Below are positions 53,822 to 63,489 of a stretch of DNA of 64,000 nucleotides, piece after piece. Location: contig NZ_VANS01000002.1 in assembly GCF_005887615.1 (NCBI RefSeq), positions 62,001 to 126,000 on the forward strand. Reading direction: 5' to 3'. Below the pieces are notes generated by a model. That model made no database searches. It was given only the letters and a program-made list of their open reading frames with translations, and had not been told where the DNA came from. This stretch comes from Sulfitobacter sabulilitoris. GTDB taxonomy: Bacteria > Pseudomonadota > Alphaproteobacteria > Rhodobacterales > Rhodobacteraceae. How positions within the stretch are numbered: the stretch's first letter is position 1; each line of letters starts with the position of its first letter. Position numbers and translations under genes: made by a program.

Positions 53822-54802
53822 TTAGAAGTTGAAGCGAACACCCAGGTCAGCGCGTGTCTCGCCGGAGATCAGCTCAGCCACACCGCCGCGGATGGATGTA
53901 CCACCGCCCAGGTCGTGGTTGAAGTCGATGCCGTAGCCGGTGTCGTTGACGGAACCGTCTGTGGCGTCTGTACGGTCAGCGACATAGAGTTCCACGTTTG
54001 TGGCTGCGCCAACGTCAAAGCGTGCCGCCAGAACGACCTGGTCGCCGCCGGTGCCGTTGTCGGCAAATGCCAGCGTGACGTCTGCCGGACCAACCGAACC
54101 GCCAACCGAAGCTGTGAACTCGGTGTCGGATGCGTCGTTGCTGTCCTGGCCACCCAGAGCGAAGGTGAAGCCCGAGAACGTGTAAGCGACATAGGCTGCA
54201 ACGCGGTCATTGGTGTCCGACGCGGAGATGTGCGCGGAGAAGTCACCCATGGAGTACAGGACTTCCACGCCGTTCTGGCCAGCAGCGCCATTGCCGCCGG
54301 AGGAGTATGCGTCGCCGCGGAAGTTGTACGCGGTGTAGTCATAGCCCAGACCGGTCAAGCCGAGGTCGATGGGGTACTGACCGGGCATGAATTCCAGAGC
54401 GCCGAAGATGTTGCCAACGCCGACTTCAAAGCCACCGGAGCGAGCGAAGAAGCGCACACCGTTGATGCCTGTGCCAGCAGGGCCAGCGCCATCAACCGTG
54501 AAGGTGTCGTCCGCGGTGAACGCTGCTGCGTCTGCGCCGTCGCCACGTGTTACGTTGCCGCCGATACGGTCATCGGTGTTGTTCTGCTGGATACGAGCAC
54601 GGGCACCGAAAGTCACGCCTGCGTCGGATTCTGCTGTCGCGTCGATCTGGAGACGGAAACGGCTGGTGACGTCTGTGGAGTCGCCTGCTGCCGTGTCACG
54701 GTAGATCACACCAAAACGGCCGTAGCCGCCAAATGTAACGTCTGCTGCTGCAACGCCGGCGGTCGCAACCAGAGCCGTTGTAGCGAAGAGAACTTTTTTC
54801 AT
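53822..54802 (-). CDS. General outer-membrane porin
   Basis: A 326-residue trimeric-type beta-barrel porin. Signal peptide MKKVLFATTALVATAGVAAA (20 residues), then DVTFGGYGRFGVIY, the first strand. Alternating amphipathic strands follow, with acidic loops, and the C-terminus is RADLGVRFNF, ending with the Phe needed for BAM insertion. Similar porins are major outer-membrane proteins in Rhodobacter (porin_4 family). GAGGGAAAACTC precedes the ATG at 54802. Own promoter upstream and strong terminator downstream, so it is a single-gene unit. Confidence 0.93.
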   Translation of the reverse strand: MKKVLFATTALVATAGVAAADVTFGGYGRFGVIYRDTAAGDSTDVTSRFRLQIDATAESDAGVTFGARARIQQNNTDDRIGGNVTRGDGADAAAFTADDTFTVDGAGPAGTGINGVRFFARSGGFEVGVGNIFGALEFMPGQYPIDLGLTGLGYDYTAYNFRGDAYSSGGNGAAGQNGVEVLYSMGDFSAHISASDTNDRVAAYVAYTFSGFTFALGGQDSNDASDTEFTASVGGSVGPADVTLAFADNGTGGDQVVLAARFDVGAATNVELYVADRTDATDGSVNDTGYGIDFNHDLGGGTSIRGGVAELISGETRADLGVRFNF

Positions 54803-55130
54803 GAGTTTTCCCTCGGTTTTATATTCATACGCCCAAACCGGGGAATCCGGTGAGGGTATGAAGGCTGTTTCGCTTGTCCCCCCGATTTTGGCAAGGATTG
54901 GACACGGGCCAGCCGCAAAGTGGCGCCGGATGGTGCAGCTTTGCCACACCTGCCGGCGCGGCACCCCGTTCATGTCCGTGCGCATCCGCCCGGCCACAGC
55001 CAGTACGGACATATATATATAGCAACACCCCGACAGCGGAGGGGCGGGCGCGGGGGCCACCCGACATAGACCTTGCCCGCGTCCCGCCACTTGGGTAGAC
55101 CAGAAGCCAAACAGGCAAAGGATAGCTGTG
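54803..55130. other. 328-nt divergent control region between porin and DUF3576 genes
   Basis: Contains the untranslated leader of the porin on one side and that of DUF3576 on the other. An ATATATATATAG run lies at about 55010-55021; TATAAA occurs close to the porin start on the minus strand. A weak plus-strand promoter candidate, TTGCCC-N17-TAGACC, ends about 30 nt before the DUF3576 start. I see no gene or RNA in this stretch. Confidence 0.4.
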
Positions 55131-55619
55131 ATGGGGCGTCTCTCCGTTTTGAAAACCGTTTTCGCGGTATCGGCACTGGTCGCGCTGGGGGCCTGCGGGT
55201 CCGGGCGCGGGCTCTTGCAGCCCGCCACCGACCGCCCGGAAACCAGCAGCCCGAACATCGGATCCCGGACCGAAGGCGAAAGCACGATCTGGGACATCTT
55301 CCGCCCGCGGAACACGGAAACAAATGTCGCGGTGAACAAGTATCTCTGGAGCGCTTCGCTCGAGGTGCTGAATTTCCTGCCCGTGCAGTCGGTCGATCCC
55401 TTTACCGGCGTGATCGTCACCGGTTACGGCACCCCGCCGGGCGGGGGGCGTGCGTACCGAGCGACGATCCTGATCGACGATCCGGCGCTCGACGCGCGCT
55501 CGCTCAATGTCGCCCTGCTGACCCAAAGCGGCCCGGCCAACGCGGCCACCGTGCGCGCGGTCGAGGATGCGATCCTCAGCCGGGCGCGGCAGCTACGGAT
55601 CGCCGACAACAAGCTTTAA
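55131..55619 (+). CDS. DUF3576 lipoprotein
   Basis: A 162-residue lipoprotein with signal ending LVALGAC (lipobox, Cys about 21-22). The mature part has WDIFRPRNTETNVAVNKYLW, ASLEVLNFLPVQSVDPFTG and ILSRARQLRI, which define DUF3576, an alphaproteobacterial outer-membrane-associated family of unknown function. ATG at 55131; a GTG three nt earlier is possible. It precedes leuS in the same direction, an arrangement common in the order. Confidence 0.88.
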   Translation: MGRLSVLKTVFAVSALVALGACGSGRGLLQPATDRPETSSPNIGSRTEGESTIWDIFRPRNTETNVAVNKYLWSASLEVLNFLPVQSVDPFTGVIVTGYGTPPGGGRAYRATILIDDPALDARSLNVALLTQSGPANAATVRAVEDAILSRARQLRIADNKL

Positions 55620-55645
55620 GCCCTATATACACCGCTCTACCAGAC

Positions 55646-55683
55646 AGCGCCGGGCTGCCCGTGTCATTCACGGCCCCGGCGCT
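55646..55683 (+). other. Hairpin in the DUF3576-leuS gap
   Basis: AGCGCCGGG (55646-55654) pairs perfectly with CCCGGCGCT (55675-55683), leaving a 20-nt loop. No U-tract follows. It ends 24 nt before the leuS start, so it may be a terminator-like stem for DUF3576 or a structure in the leuS leader. Confidence 0.5.
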
Positions 55684-55706
55684 CATCCGTTGAAAAGGAC
55701 GCCATC

Positions 55707-58253
55707 ATGTCGCGTTACACCCCCGCCGAGATCGAAGCCCGCTGGCAGGCCGCCTGGGAAAAGACCGAAACCTTCAAGGCCGTGCGCGACGCCGCCAAGC
55801 CGAAGTATTACGTGCTCGAGATGTTTCCCTATCCGTCGGGGCGCATCCATATGGGGCATGTGCGCAACTACACGATGGGCGACGTGATCGCGCGCTACAA
55901 GATCGCCACGGGCCACAACGTGCTGCACCCGATGGGATGGGACGCCTTCGGCATGCCCGCCGAAAACGCCGCGATGGCGATCGGCGGCCACCCCAAGGAC
56001 TGGACCTATGGCAACATCGCGGACATGCGCGACCAGATGAAGCCGCTGGGCCTGTCGATCGACTGGTCGCGCGAATTCGCCACCTGCGACCCGGAATATT
56101 ACGGCCAGCAGCAGGCGCTGTTCCTCGACATGCTCGACGCGGGGCTGGTGTATCGCAAGAACGCGGTGGTGAACTGGGATCCGGTCGATATGACCGTTTT
56201 GGCGAATGAACAGGTCGAGGCCGGGCGCGGCTGGCGGTCGGGCGCGCTGGTGGAGCGGCGCGAACTGACGCAGTGGTTCTTCAAGATCTCCGACATGGCC
56301 GAGGACCTGCTGGACGCGCTGGACGGGTTGGAGAACTGGCCCGCCAAGGTGCGCCTGATGCAGGAAAACTGGATCGGCAAGTCGCGCGGTCTGCAATTCG
56401 CCTTCTCGACCGTCGATGCCCCCGAAGGCCACGACCGGATCGAAGTCTATACCACCCGGCCGGACACGCTCATGGGGGCCTCCTTTGTCGGAATCTCGCC
56501 CGATCATCCGCTGGCCAAAGCGCTTGAGCGGGAGCGCGAGGACGTGGCCGCCTTCAACGCGGAATGCCGCAGGGGCGGCACCACCGAAGAAGCGATCGAG
56601 ACCGCTGAAAAGATGGGTTTCGACACCGGCATCCGGGTGCGCCATCCCTTCGACACCGCGCACGAACTACCGGTCTATATCGCCAACTTCATCCTGATGG
56701 ATTACGGCACCGGCGCGATTTTTGGCTGCCCCGCGCATGACCAGCGCGATTTCGATTTCGCCACCAAATACGGGTTGCCGATCATCGCGACCTACCTGCC
56801 ATCCGAGGACAGCAGCGAGGATCTGGCGCAGGCCTATGTGCCCGCCAAGACCGAAACCGTCTATTACAACCGCGGCTTCGCCGGCGAGGCGCATCAGACC
56901 GGGATCGAGGCGATCGACGCCGCAATCGCCTTTTGCGAGCAGAACGGCGTCGGCCAGGGCGTGACCAAGTACCGCCTGCGCGACTGGGGTCTGTCGCGCC
57001 AGCGCTACTGGGGCGCGCCCATTCCGGTGGTGCATTGCGACGCCTGCGGCGTGGTGCCCGAGAAAAAGGAAAATCTGCCCATCGAACTGCCCTATGACGT
57101 GACCTTCGACACGCCGGGCAATCCGCTGAACCGTCACCCGACGTGGCGCGACACGCCCTGCCCCGCCTGCGGCAAGCCCGCCCAGCGCGAAACCGACACG
57201 ATGGACACCTTCGTCGATTCGTCGTGGTACTTCGCGCGGTTCACCTCGCCCCGCGCCGACACGCCCACGGTGATGGAGGATGCGGACTACTGGATGAACG
57301 TGGACCAGTATATCGGCGGCATCGAGCACGCGATCCTGCACCTGCTCTATTCGCGGTTTTTCGCGCGGGCGATGCATATCACGGGGCACCTGCCGGCAAA
57401 GGCGATCGAACCCTTCGACGCGCTGTTCACCCAGGGCATGGTCACGCATGAGATCTATCTGACGCGCGACGCCAACGGCCGCCCGGTCTATCACCTGCCC
57501 GAAGAGGTGACCGACGGAAAGCTGGCAGATGGCACCCCGGTAGAGGTCATCCCCTCCGCCAAGATGTCGAAGTCGAAGAAGAACGTCGTGGATCCGGCGG
57601 ACATCATCGGCGCCTATGGCGCCGATACCGCGCGCTGGTTCGTCCTGAGCGACAGCCCGCCCGAACGGGACGTGGAATGGACGGCCTCGGGCGCCGAGGC
57701 GGCGTTCAAGCACCTGAGCCGCGTCTGGGCCATCTCCGAGCGGATCGCGGAGATGGACGAGAGCACGGCGGGCGAAGGCGACGAGGATCTGCTGCGCGCG
57801 ATGCACCGCACCATCAACGATGTGACCCTCGGGATCGAATCCTTCGGGTTCAACGCGGCCATCGCCAAGCTCTACGCATTCACGGCGACCTTGCAGAAAT
57901 CCAAGGCGGGCGTCGCCGCCCAGCGCGAGGCGATCCTGCGTCTGGCGCAGCTGATGTCACCGATGACACCGCACCTGTCCGAAGACATCTGGTCGCGACA
58001 CGGGCAGGACGGCCTGATCGTCTCCGCGCCCTGGCCCACGGCGGATGACACGATGCTGGTCGATGACACGGTGACCCTGCCAATCCAGATCAACGGCAAG
58101 CGCCGCTCCGAGATTTCGGTGCCCGCCGACATGAGCAAGGAAGAGGTTGAAAAACTCGCGCTCGCGGATCAGGCTGTGATCCGGAGCCTTGACGGCGCCG
58201 CCCCGAAAAAGATCATCGTTGTCCCCGGACGGATCGTGAATGTCGTTGTTTGA
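55707..58253 (+). CDS. leuS: Leucine-tRNA ligase
   Basis: A class I aminoacyl-tRNA synthetase charging tRNA-Leu. The 848-residue protein has the HIGH-type motif [15 protein letters not shown] (41-55), the editing domain with [15 protein letters not shown] and [16 protein letters not shown], and KMSKS at about 620 ([11 protein letters not shown]). Length and order are normal. AAAAGGAC precedes the ATG. It overlaps lptE by 14 nt. Confidence 0.98.
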   Translation: MSRYTPAEIEARWQAAWEKTETFKAVRDAAKPKYYVLEMFPYPSGRIHMGHVRNYTMGDVIARYKIATGHNVLHPMGWDAFGMPAENAAMAIGGHPKDWTYGNIADMRDQMKPLGLSIDWSREFATCDPEYYGQQQALFLDMLDAGLVYRKNAVVNWDPVDMTVLANEQVEAGRGWRSGALVERRELTQWFFKISDMAEDLLDALDGLENWPAKVRLMQENWIGKSRGLQFAFSTVDAPEGHDRIEVYTTRPDTLMGASFVGISPDHPLAKALEREREDVAAFNAECRRGGTTEEAIETAEKMGFDTGIRVRHPFDTAHELPVYIANFILMDYGTGAIFGCPAHDQRDFDFATKYGLPIIATYLPSEDSSEDLAQAYVPAKTETVYYNRGFAGEAHQTGIEAIDAAIAFCEQNGVGQGVTKYRLRDWGLSRQRYWGAPIPVVHCDACGVVPEKKENLPIELPYDVTFDTPGNPLNRHPTWRDTPCPACGKPAQRETDTMDTFVDSSWYFARFTSPRADTPTVMEDADYWMNVDQYIGGIEHAILHLLYSRFFARAMHITGHLPAKAIEPFDALFTQGMVTHEIYLTRDANGRPVYHLPEEVTDGKLADGTPVEVIPSAKMSKSKKNVVDPADIIGAYGADTARWFVLSDSPPERDVEWTASGAEAAFKHLSRVWAISERIAEMDESTAGEGDEDLLRAMHRTINDVTLGIESFGFNAAIAKLYAFTATLQKSKAGVAAQREAILRLAQLMSPMTPHLSEDIWSRHGQDGLIVSAPWPTADDTMLVDDTVTLPIQINGKRRSEISVPADMSKEEVEKLALADQAVIRSLDGAAPKKIIVVPGRIVNVVV

Positions 58254-58731
58254 CCCTCGCGCGTTTCTTGCAGCCCTTGCGCTTTTGGCGCTGACGGCCT
58301 GCGGGTTTGCGCCGGTGTACGGCCCCGGGGGCGCAGGCACCCAACTGCAGAACGCCGTGGTGGTGCAGGCCCCCGAGACGCGCGATGCCTTTTTGGTCAC
58401 GCGCCGCGTCGAGGAGCGCCTCGGCCGCGCGGGCAGCGCCGCGCGCTATGCGCTCGATCTGTCGGTCACCTCTTCCGAACAGGGTCTTGCCGTCGATTCG
58501 CAAGGCAATATCACGCGATACAACCTGCTCGGTCAGGCACAATTCGCGCTTCGCGACACCGGCACCGGGCAGACCGTGATGTCCGGGACGGTAGACAACT
58601 TCACCGGCTATTCCGCGACCGGCAGCACGGTTGCAACACTGGCCGCCGCACGCGATGCACAGGAACGGCTGATGACCATACTGGCAGATCAGATCATTGC
58701 GCGGCTTCTGGGCAGCGCCGACCTGACATGA
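58240..58731 (+). CDS. lptE: LPS-assembly lipoprotein LptE
   Basis: The outer-membrane lipoprotein that plugs LptD in LPS export. The 163-residue protein begins with a signal ending LLALTAC (C21) and [11 protein letters not shown], the typical LptE start. [28 protein letters not shown] and [16 protein letters not shown] follow. It overlaps leuS (14 nt) and holA (4 nt), an operon order common in alphaproteobacteria. Confidence 0.92.
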   Translation: MSLFDPRAFLAALALLALTACGFAPVYGPGGAGTQLQNAVVVQAPETRDAFLVTRRVEERLGRAGSAARYALDLSVTSSEQGLAVDSQGNITRYNLLGQAQFALRDTGTGQTVMSGTVDNFTGYSATGSTVATLAAARDAQERLMTILADQIIARLLGSADLT

Positions 58732-59729
58732 AACTATCGCCCCGTGATGCCACCGGATATTTCGCCAAGCCGGATCCGGGCAAGACCGGGCTGCTGATCT
58801 GGGGCGCCGATGCGATGCGCGTGGCGCTCAAGCGGCAAGAGGTGCTTGCCGCACTTCTTGGCCCGGCCGCCGAAGAGGAGATGCGCCTTGCCCGCATGAC
58901 CGGCGCGGCCCTGCGCAAGGACCCCGCGATGCTGCTCGATGCGCTGAAAGCGACGGGGTTCTTCCCCGGCCCCCGTGCCGCCTTTGTCGAGGAAGCGAAC
59001 GATACGGTGACGCCCGTCATCCTGTCCGCACTGTCCGAGTGGCAGCCCGGCGATGCGCAGGTGATCGTCACGGCCGGCGCGCTGAAACCGACCTCGAAAC
59101 TGCGCAAAGCCTTCGAAACGCATCCCAACGCCTATGCCGCCGGGATTTACGACGACCCGCCCACGCGCGCCGAAATCGAACAAACCTTGCGCGCCGCGGG
59201 CATGCCGCTGCCGCAAGGCGCCGTGATGGCCGTTCTCAGCGATCTGGCACAGGCACTGGACCCCGGTGACTTTCGCCAGACGGTCGAGAAGATCACGCTG
59301 TACAAACTGGGCGATGACACCCCCCTGACCGAGACCGATATCCTGGCCTGCGCGCCCACCTCGACCGAAGCGGCAGTCGATGATGTGCTGATGGTCGTGG
59401 CGGATGCGCGCGCCCATGACATCGGCCCGGTGATGCAAAAGCTGATGGCGCAGGGGGTCACGCCGGTATCCCTGTGCATCGGTGCGATGCGGCATTTCCG
59501 CAGTCTGCACCGCGCCGCCTGCGACACCACCGGGCGACCCACGATCTTTGGCCCCAATCGCGACAAGATGCTGGCCCAGTCCCGGCGCTGGGGTCCGGCG
59601 CGGCTGGAAACCGCGCTGACGGTGCTGACCGACACCGATCTCGCGCTGCGCTCCGCGGGGCAGCACGCGCCGGCGATGGCGCTGGTGGAACGCGCGTTCA
59701 TCCGCCTTGCGATGCTTGGCGCACGATAG
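58728..59729 (+). CDS. holA: DNA polymerase III subunit delta
   Basis: The clamp-loader wrench subunit that opens the beta clamp. The 333-residue protein has the family outline: KTGLLIWGADAMRVALKRQ, RLARMTGAALRKDPAMLLDA, PTSKLRKAFE, QKLMAQGVTPVSLCIGAMRH and the C-terminal ALVERAFIRLAML. It overlaps lptE by 4 nt (ATGA). Confidence 0.93.
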   Translation: MKLSPRDATGYFAKPDPGKTGLLIWGADAMRVALKRQEVLAALLGPAAEEEMRLARMTGAALRKDPAMLLDALKATGFFPGPRAAFVEEANDTVTPVILSALSEWQPGDAQVIVTAGALKPTSKLRKAFETHPNAYAAGIYDDPPTRAEIEQTLRAAGMPLPQGAVMAVLSDLAQALDPGDFRQTVEKITLYKLGDDTPLTETDILACAPTSTEAAVDDVLMVVADARAHDIGPVMQKLMAQGVTPVSLCIGAMRHFRSLHRAACDTTGRPTIFGPNRDKMLAQSRRWGPARLETALTVLTDTDLALRSAGQHAPAMALVERAFIRLAMLGAR

Positions 59730-59755
59730 ACAGAATTTTTTGGATGGAGACGACG

Positions 59756-60340
59756 ATGTACAAAGTGATCGGAACCGGCAAATCCCGCGCCTTTCGCGTT
59801 ATGTGGGCGCTGGAGGAACTGGGGCAGCCCTATGACGTGATCGACGCGGGCCCGCGCAGCGAAGAGGCCAAGACCTACAACCCGTCCGGCAAGATCCCGG
59901 CGCTTGTCGACAACGACGCGGTGCTGACCGATTCGGTGGCGATCATGACCTATCTCGCGGACAAGCACGGTGGGTTGACGGCGGCGGCGGGCACTGTCGC
60001 GCGGGCCCGGCAGGACGCGATGACCCTATGGCTGATCGACGAATTCGACGCCGTGCTCTGGGCCGCGGCCAAGCATAGCTTCGTGCTGCCCGAAGAGCAC
60101 CGCAACCTGACGATCAAGGACACGCTGAAATACGAATTCGAACGCTCGGCCAAACAGTTGTCCAACCGGCTCGAGGGCGATTTCCTGATGGGCGACAAGA
60201 TCACGATCCCCGACATCCTGGCGGTGCATTGCCTGAATTGGGCGATGGGCGCCAAGTTTCCCCGCGTCGACGACAAGCTGTTCGCCTATGCCCAATCGCT
60301 GCGCGAACGGCCCGCGTTTCAGGCCGCCGCCGCGCGGTGA
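59756..60340 (+). CDS. Glutathione S-transferase family protein
   Basis: A 194-residue GST: N-terminal thioredoxin fold with GTGKSRAFRVMWALEELG (catalytic Ser region near residue 8) and NPSGKIPALVDNDAVLTDSVAI (G-site, S in TDS), then an all-helical domain with GDFLMGDKITIPDILAVHCLNW. Detoxification or other glutathione-linked roles are possible. The ATG at 59756 has GGAG five nt upstream; the ATG at 59744 is less likely. It follows holA by 26 nt. Confidence 0.9.
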   Translation: MYKVIGTGKSRAFRVMWALEELGQPYDVIDAGPRSEEAKTYNPSGKIPALVDNDAVLTDSVAIMTYLADKHGGLTAAAGTVARARQDAMTLWLIDEFDAVLWAAAKHSFVLPEEHRNLTIKDTLKYEFERSAKQLSNRLEGDFLMGDKITIPDILAVHCLNWAMGAKFPRVDDKLFAYAQSLRERPAFQAAAAR

Positions 60341-60347
60341 ACGGTGG

Positions 60348-61571
60348 CTAGTGCGGGGCCGCCGCCCATGTCGCCGCGGCCCGTCCCGCCCAGCGCCCCG
60401 TCGCCAGGCACCCGGTGATCAGGTAGCCGCCGGTGGGCGCCTCCCAGTCCAGCATTTCGCCGGCACAGAACACCCCCGGCGCTGCGCGCAGCATCAGCCC
60501 CGCGTCCAGCGCCGCAAAAGGCACGCCGCCTGCGGTGGAGATCGCCTCGTCCATCGGGCGCAGCCCGGTGACAGGCACCGACAGGGATTTCAGCGTGCGC
60601 GCCAGCGCCTTGGGATCGGTGGCAAGGGGCCGCGCGCACTCCTGCGCAAGCGCGATGCGGGCCGGCTCCAGCTTCAACACCTTGCGCAGATGGTTGGACA
60701 GGCTCGCCTTGCCCCGCGGCCGCGCGATCTTTTCCGCCACCTGGTCGACCGTCCAATCCGGCAGCAGGTCGATCCGCAGCCCGCTGCCCTCGCGCAGGCC
60801 CCGGCTGACCTCGTAAATGCCGCCACCCTCCAGACCGGAGCGCGAAATCACCGCCTCGCCGCGCGACCGAAAGGCGCCCGACTTCAGCGCGATACTCTTG
60901 AGCGCCACACCCAAGAAGCGTTCCATGTGCGATGACCACGCGACCGTCGCGCCAACGTTCGCCGGGGCAAAGGGCGCCAGGTCGATGCCACGCGCCCCCA
61001 ACAGCGCCGCCCATTCGCCATCCGACCCCAACCGCGCCCAGCTTGCGCCGCCCAGTGCCAGGATCACCACGTCCGCCGCCACGACCTGCGCGCCCCGCGG
61101 GGTGTCGAACCGCAGCGCGCCATCTTCCGCCCACCCGCACCACCGCCAGCGCGTGTGCATCCGCACCCCCGCGTGCTCCAACCGCCGCAGCCACGCGCGC
61201 AACAGCGGCGAAGCCTTCATCGCGCGCGGGAACACCCGCCCGGTGGAGCCGGTGAACACCGCCTGCCCCAAGGCGCCCGCCCAATCCTGAACCGCGACCG
61301 CGTCGAACGACTCGAGGGCGGGGCGCAATACGGCCGCGGCCTCGGCATACTGCGGCAACATGTCGCCAAGCGTCTCGTCCTTGGTCAGGTTCAGGCCCGA
61401 TTTGCCCGCCATCAGGAATTTGCGTCCGACCGACGGCTTGGCGTCGTAGACATCCACCGAAAGCCCCGCACGCGCCAACTCCTCCGCCGCCATCAATCCG
61501 GCCGGGCCCGCGCCGATCACGGCCGCACGGGAGGGAGGGATGTCTGGGCTCGGGTCTGTCACCTGGGTCAC
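60348..61571 (-). CDS. TIGR03862/BaiN-like flavoprotein
   Basis: A 407-residue FAD protein of the HI0933/BaiN-like family, TIGR03862 subgroup. The FAD motif AAVIGAGPAGLMAAEEL is near residue 16-32; MAGKSGLNLTK, TGSTGRVFPRAMKASPLL and FCAGEMLDWEAPTGGYLI are family-specific. The role is unknown; a reductase function on a cellular metabolite is often suggested. The start is uncertain: GTG at 61571 or 61562. It ends 7 nt from the GST stop, convergent. Confidence 0.85.
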   Translation of the reverse strand: MTQVTDPSPDIPPSRAAVIGAGPAGLMAAEELARAGLSVDVYDAKPSVGRKFLMAGKSGLNLTKDETLGDMLPQYAEAAAVLRPALESFDAVAVQDWAGALGQAVFTGSTGRVFPRAMKASPLLRAWLRRLEHAGVRMHTRWRWCGWAEDGALRFDTPRGAQVVAADVVILALGGASWARLGSDGEWAALLGARGIDLAPFAPANVGATVAWSSHMERFLGVALKSIALKSGAFRSRGEAVISRSGLEGGGIYEVSRGLREGSGLRIDLLPDWTVDQVAEKIARPRGKASLSNHLRKVLKLEPARIALAQECARPLATDPKALARTLKSLSVPVTGLRPMDEAISTAGGVPFAALDAGLMLRAAPGVFCAGEMLDWEAPTGGYLITGCLATGRWAGRAAATWAAAPH

Positions 61572-61642
61572 GTCTTTCTTGTCAGCACGAAAATCCGCCC
61601 CATCCTCTTGCCTGCCCGCCTCAGCAGGATCAAGCACCAACC

Positions 61643-61936
61643 ATGCCAGACCCGATTTGCCCCCTGTGCCACCGCCCCATCCCGCACGACGTCAAGCAAA
61701 GCGTGCACCACCTCGTCCCCAAGCTCAAAGGCGGCAAGGGCGGTCCAACGGTCCTGCTGCATCACATCTGCCACCGCGAGATTCACGCCACCCTGACCGA
61801 AGCCGAACTGGCACGCGACTTTGCCACACCCGAGGCGCTGCGCGCCCACCCGCGGCTGGCCAAATTCATCGCCTGGGTCGCCAGGCGTCCACCGGGGTTC
61901 CAGTCGAAGATCCCCGGCCGCATGCGCAAACGCTAG
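61643..61936 (+). CDS. Small HNH-type nuclease domain protein
   Basis: A 97-residue protein: CPLCHRPIP (zinc ribbon half), then VHHLVPKLKGGKGGPTVLLH and HICHREIHATL, which form the HNH-like core with zinc Cys and His. Members act on DNA, but such single-domain genes outside phage or restriction loci have no assigned role. It is divergent from the flavoprotein gene. A dispersed-element copy fills the gap after its stop. Confidence 0.85.
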   Translation: MPDPICPLCHRPIPHDVKQSVHHLVPKLKGGKGGPTVLLHHICHREIHATLTEAELARDFATPEALRAHPRLAKFIAWVARRPPGFQSKIPGRMRKR

Positions 61937-61937
61937 G

Positions 61938-61971
61938 CTCTTCTTTGGGTCTGAAATACTCCCCGCGGAGC
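61938..61971 (-). repeat. Dispersed element, divergent copy 4
   Basis: On the minus strand it reads GCTCCGCGGGGAGTATTTCA then GACCCAAAGAAGAG, related to the other three copies. CTCC pairs with GGAG (loop GCGG), so the stem is kept although the loop changed. It lies in sense orientation 16 nt after the stop of the crotonase gene. Confidence 0.5.
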
Positions 61972-61987
61972 GTCCGACAGCTGCCGA

Positions 61988-62596
61988 TCAGCGGCACATC
62001 GCCTTGATTTCTCCGGCAACCTCGGGTTTGGCCGTGACCGTGTCGGCGACCAGATCACGCGCATGATCCATCAGCGCGCCGGCCTGCACGATCCGGTCGA
62101 TCAGGCCAAACCGCAGCGCCTCTTCGGCCTCGATCTTCTGCCCGCCCATCAGGATCAGCTTGGTGCGCGCGGGCCCGATCAGCGCCGCCATGCGCGCAGG
62201 ATCGCTGGGTTGCGGCAGAAATCCCAATTTCATCACCGGGTAAAAGAACTTCGCGCCCGGCACGGCAATGCGCAGGTCACAGGCCAGCGCCATACCCATC
62301 GCGCCCCCCGCCAGCGTGCCGTTCAACGCGGCCACGCTCAGCCCCGGCAATGCGGCGATGGCCCCGGACAGACGCTCCCACACATCCGATGTCGCCAGCC
62401 CCGCGCGCGCGGCCTCGAGGTCGGCGCCCGCGCTGAACACGCCCCCCCGCCCGGTCAGGATCACGGCCCGCGCGGCCTGTGCGGCTTCCATGACCTCTGC
62501 CAGTTCGATCAGCATGGCGTGGGTCAGGGAATTGGCCTTGTCAGGGCGGTTGATCGTGACCGTCCAGATGTCGCCGCCGCGATCGACCTCGATCAT
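61988..62596 (-). CDS. Crotonase/enoyl-CoA hydratase superfamily protein without the usual catalytic glutamates
   Basis: A 202-residue crotonase-fold protein with the oxyanion-hole blocks SAGADLEAA (55-63) and GTLAGGAMGMALACDLRIA (about 93-111). When I align it with rat enoyl-CoA hydratase, both catalytic Glu (144 and 164) are replaced: the first falls on Gly in GGAMGMAL and the second on Val in YPVMKLG. So hydration is doubtful; isomerase, thioesterase-like or decarboxylase action is possible. It overlaps the SDR stop by 4 nt and forms an operon with it. Confidence 0.85.
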   Translation of the reverse strand: MIEVDRGGDIWTVTINRPDKANSLTHAMLIELAEVMEAAQAARAVILTGRGGVFSAGADLEAARAGLATSDVWERLSGAIAALPGLSVAALNGTLAGGAMGMALACDLRIAVPGAKFFYPVMKLGFLPQPSDPARMAALIGPARTKLILMGGQKIEAEEALRFGLIDRIVQAGALMDHARDLVADTVTAKPEVAGEIKAMCR

Positions 62597-63342
62597 GTCA
62601 GGCCAACCTTGCGACGGATATCCTCGTCGCGCAGCGAAATCTCCTTGCCGCACCACGCGTCCGCCTCGGCGCTGCACATCCACAGCAGCGCGCGCGCGGG
62701 CCAGTCGGCGGGAATATGGTCCTCCCAGTCCAGCTTGCTCACCGGGTTTACGCCACTGGCCTTGATCTCGCGCTGCATCCGGGTGGCCACGGTGCCGGGG
62801 CTCAGCCCGATGGCGCGGATACCGTGCTCCGCCTCTTCCAGATCGACACAGCGGGTCAGCATCGCCACCGCCGCCTTGGACGCGCAATAGTGGCTCCAGG
62901 CTTCGACGGGGCCGTGGGCCGCCCCCGAACTGATGGTCAGGACCGACCCGCCACCAGCGGATTTCATCGCCGGAAGGGCCGCATGCATACCGTTGAACAC
63001 CCCCTTGAGGTTGATGTCGATGACCTGCCCCCAGGCGTCCGGGTCGGCGTCGGCCAGATGGCTGATCGGCTCGATCACGCCGGCGTTGTTGATCAGGACG
63101 TCCAGACCGCCAAAGGCCTGAAGCGTGGTCGCGACCGCCGCCGACATCTCGGCATGGCGCGCAACGTTGCAGGGGATGGCGATGGCTGTCTTGCCGATCT
63201 CGCCGGCCAGGTCGGCAATCGCCTCCTGGCCGCGCGCCAGCAGCGCCACATTCGCGCCCGCGGCGGCAAAGACGCGCGCGGTCTCGGCACCGATGCCGCG
63301 GCTGGCCCCGGTGATCATTACGGTTTTGCCTGTCATGTCCAT
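62593..63342 (-). CDS. Short-chain dehydrogenase/reductase
   Basis: A 249-residue SDR. NAD(P) motif TGASRGIG (11-18), NNAG at 85-88, and the catalytic set S138, Y152 and K156 in VLTISSGAAHGPVEAWSHYC and ASK. The substrate cannot be assigned; a 3-hydroxyacyl-type alcohol is plausible given the crotonase partner. The ATG at 63342 gives the family start (MDMTGKTVMI). Divergent from the DUF2125 gene with 147 nt between the starts. Confidence 0.92.
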   Translation of the reverse strand: MDMTGKTVMITGASRGIGAETARVFAAAGANVALLARGQEAIADLAGEIGKTAIAIPCNVARHAEMSAAVATTLQAFGGLDVLINNAGVIEPISHLADADPDAWGQVIDINLKGVFNGMHAALPAMKSAGGGSVLTISSGAAHGPVEAWSHYCASKAAVAMLTRCVDLEEAEHGIRAIGLSPGTVATRMQREIKASGVNPVSKLDWEDHIPADWPARALLWMCSAEADAWCGKEISLRDEDIRRKVGLT

Positions 63343-63489
63343 TGTGCTGTCTCCTGCGATCTGAAGGCCTGGATGGGCGTCCCCTCCGTGGTAATCCGCC
63401 GCGGATGCAGCGTCCAGCCCGCCCGGCCCTTGACCCGGCAGCGGCAAGCGCAGACGATGCGCGCAAGATCGTTGACAAGGAGACGCCAG

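Noticed and set aside
53006-54853. A 615-codon open frame opposite YggS and the porin
   Set aside because: Valine/cysteine-rich artefact of the reverse complement of porin repeats; no ribosome binding site.
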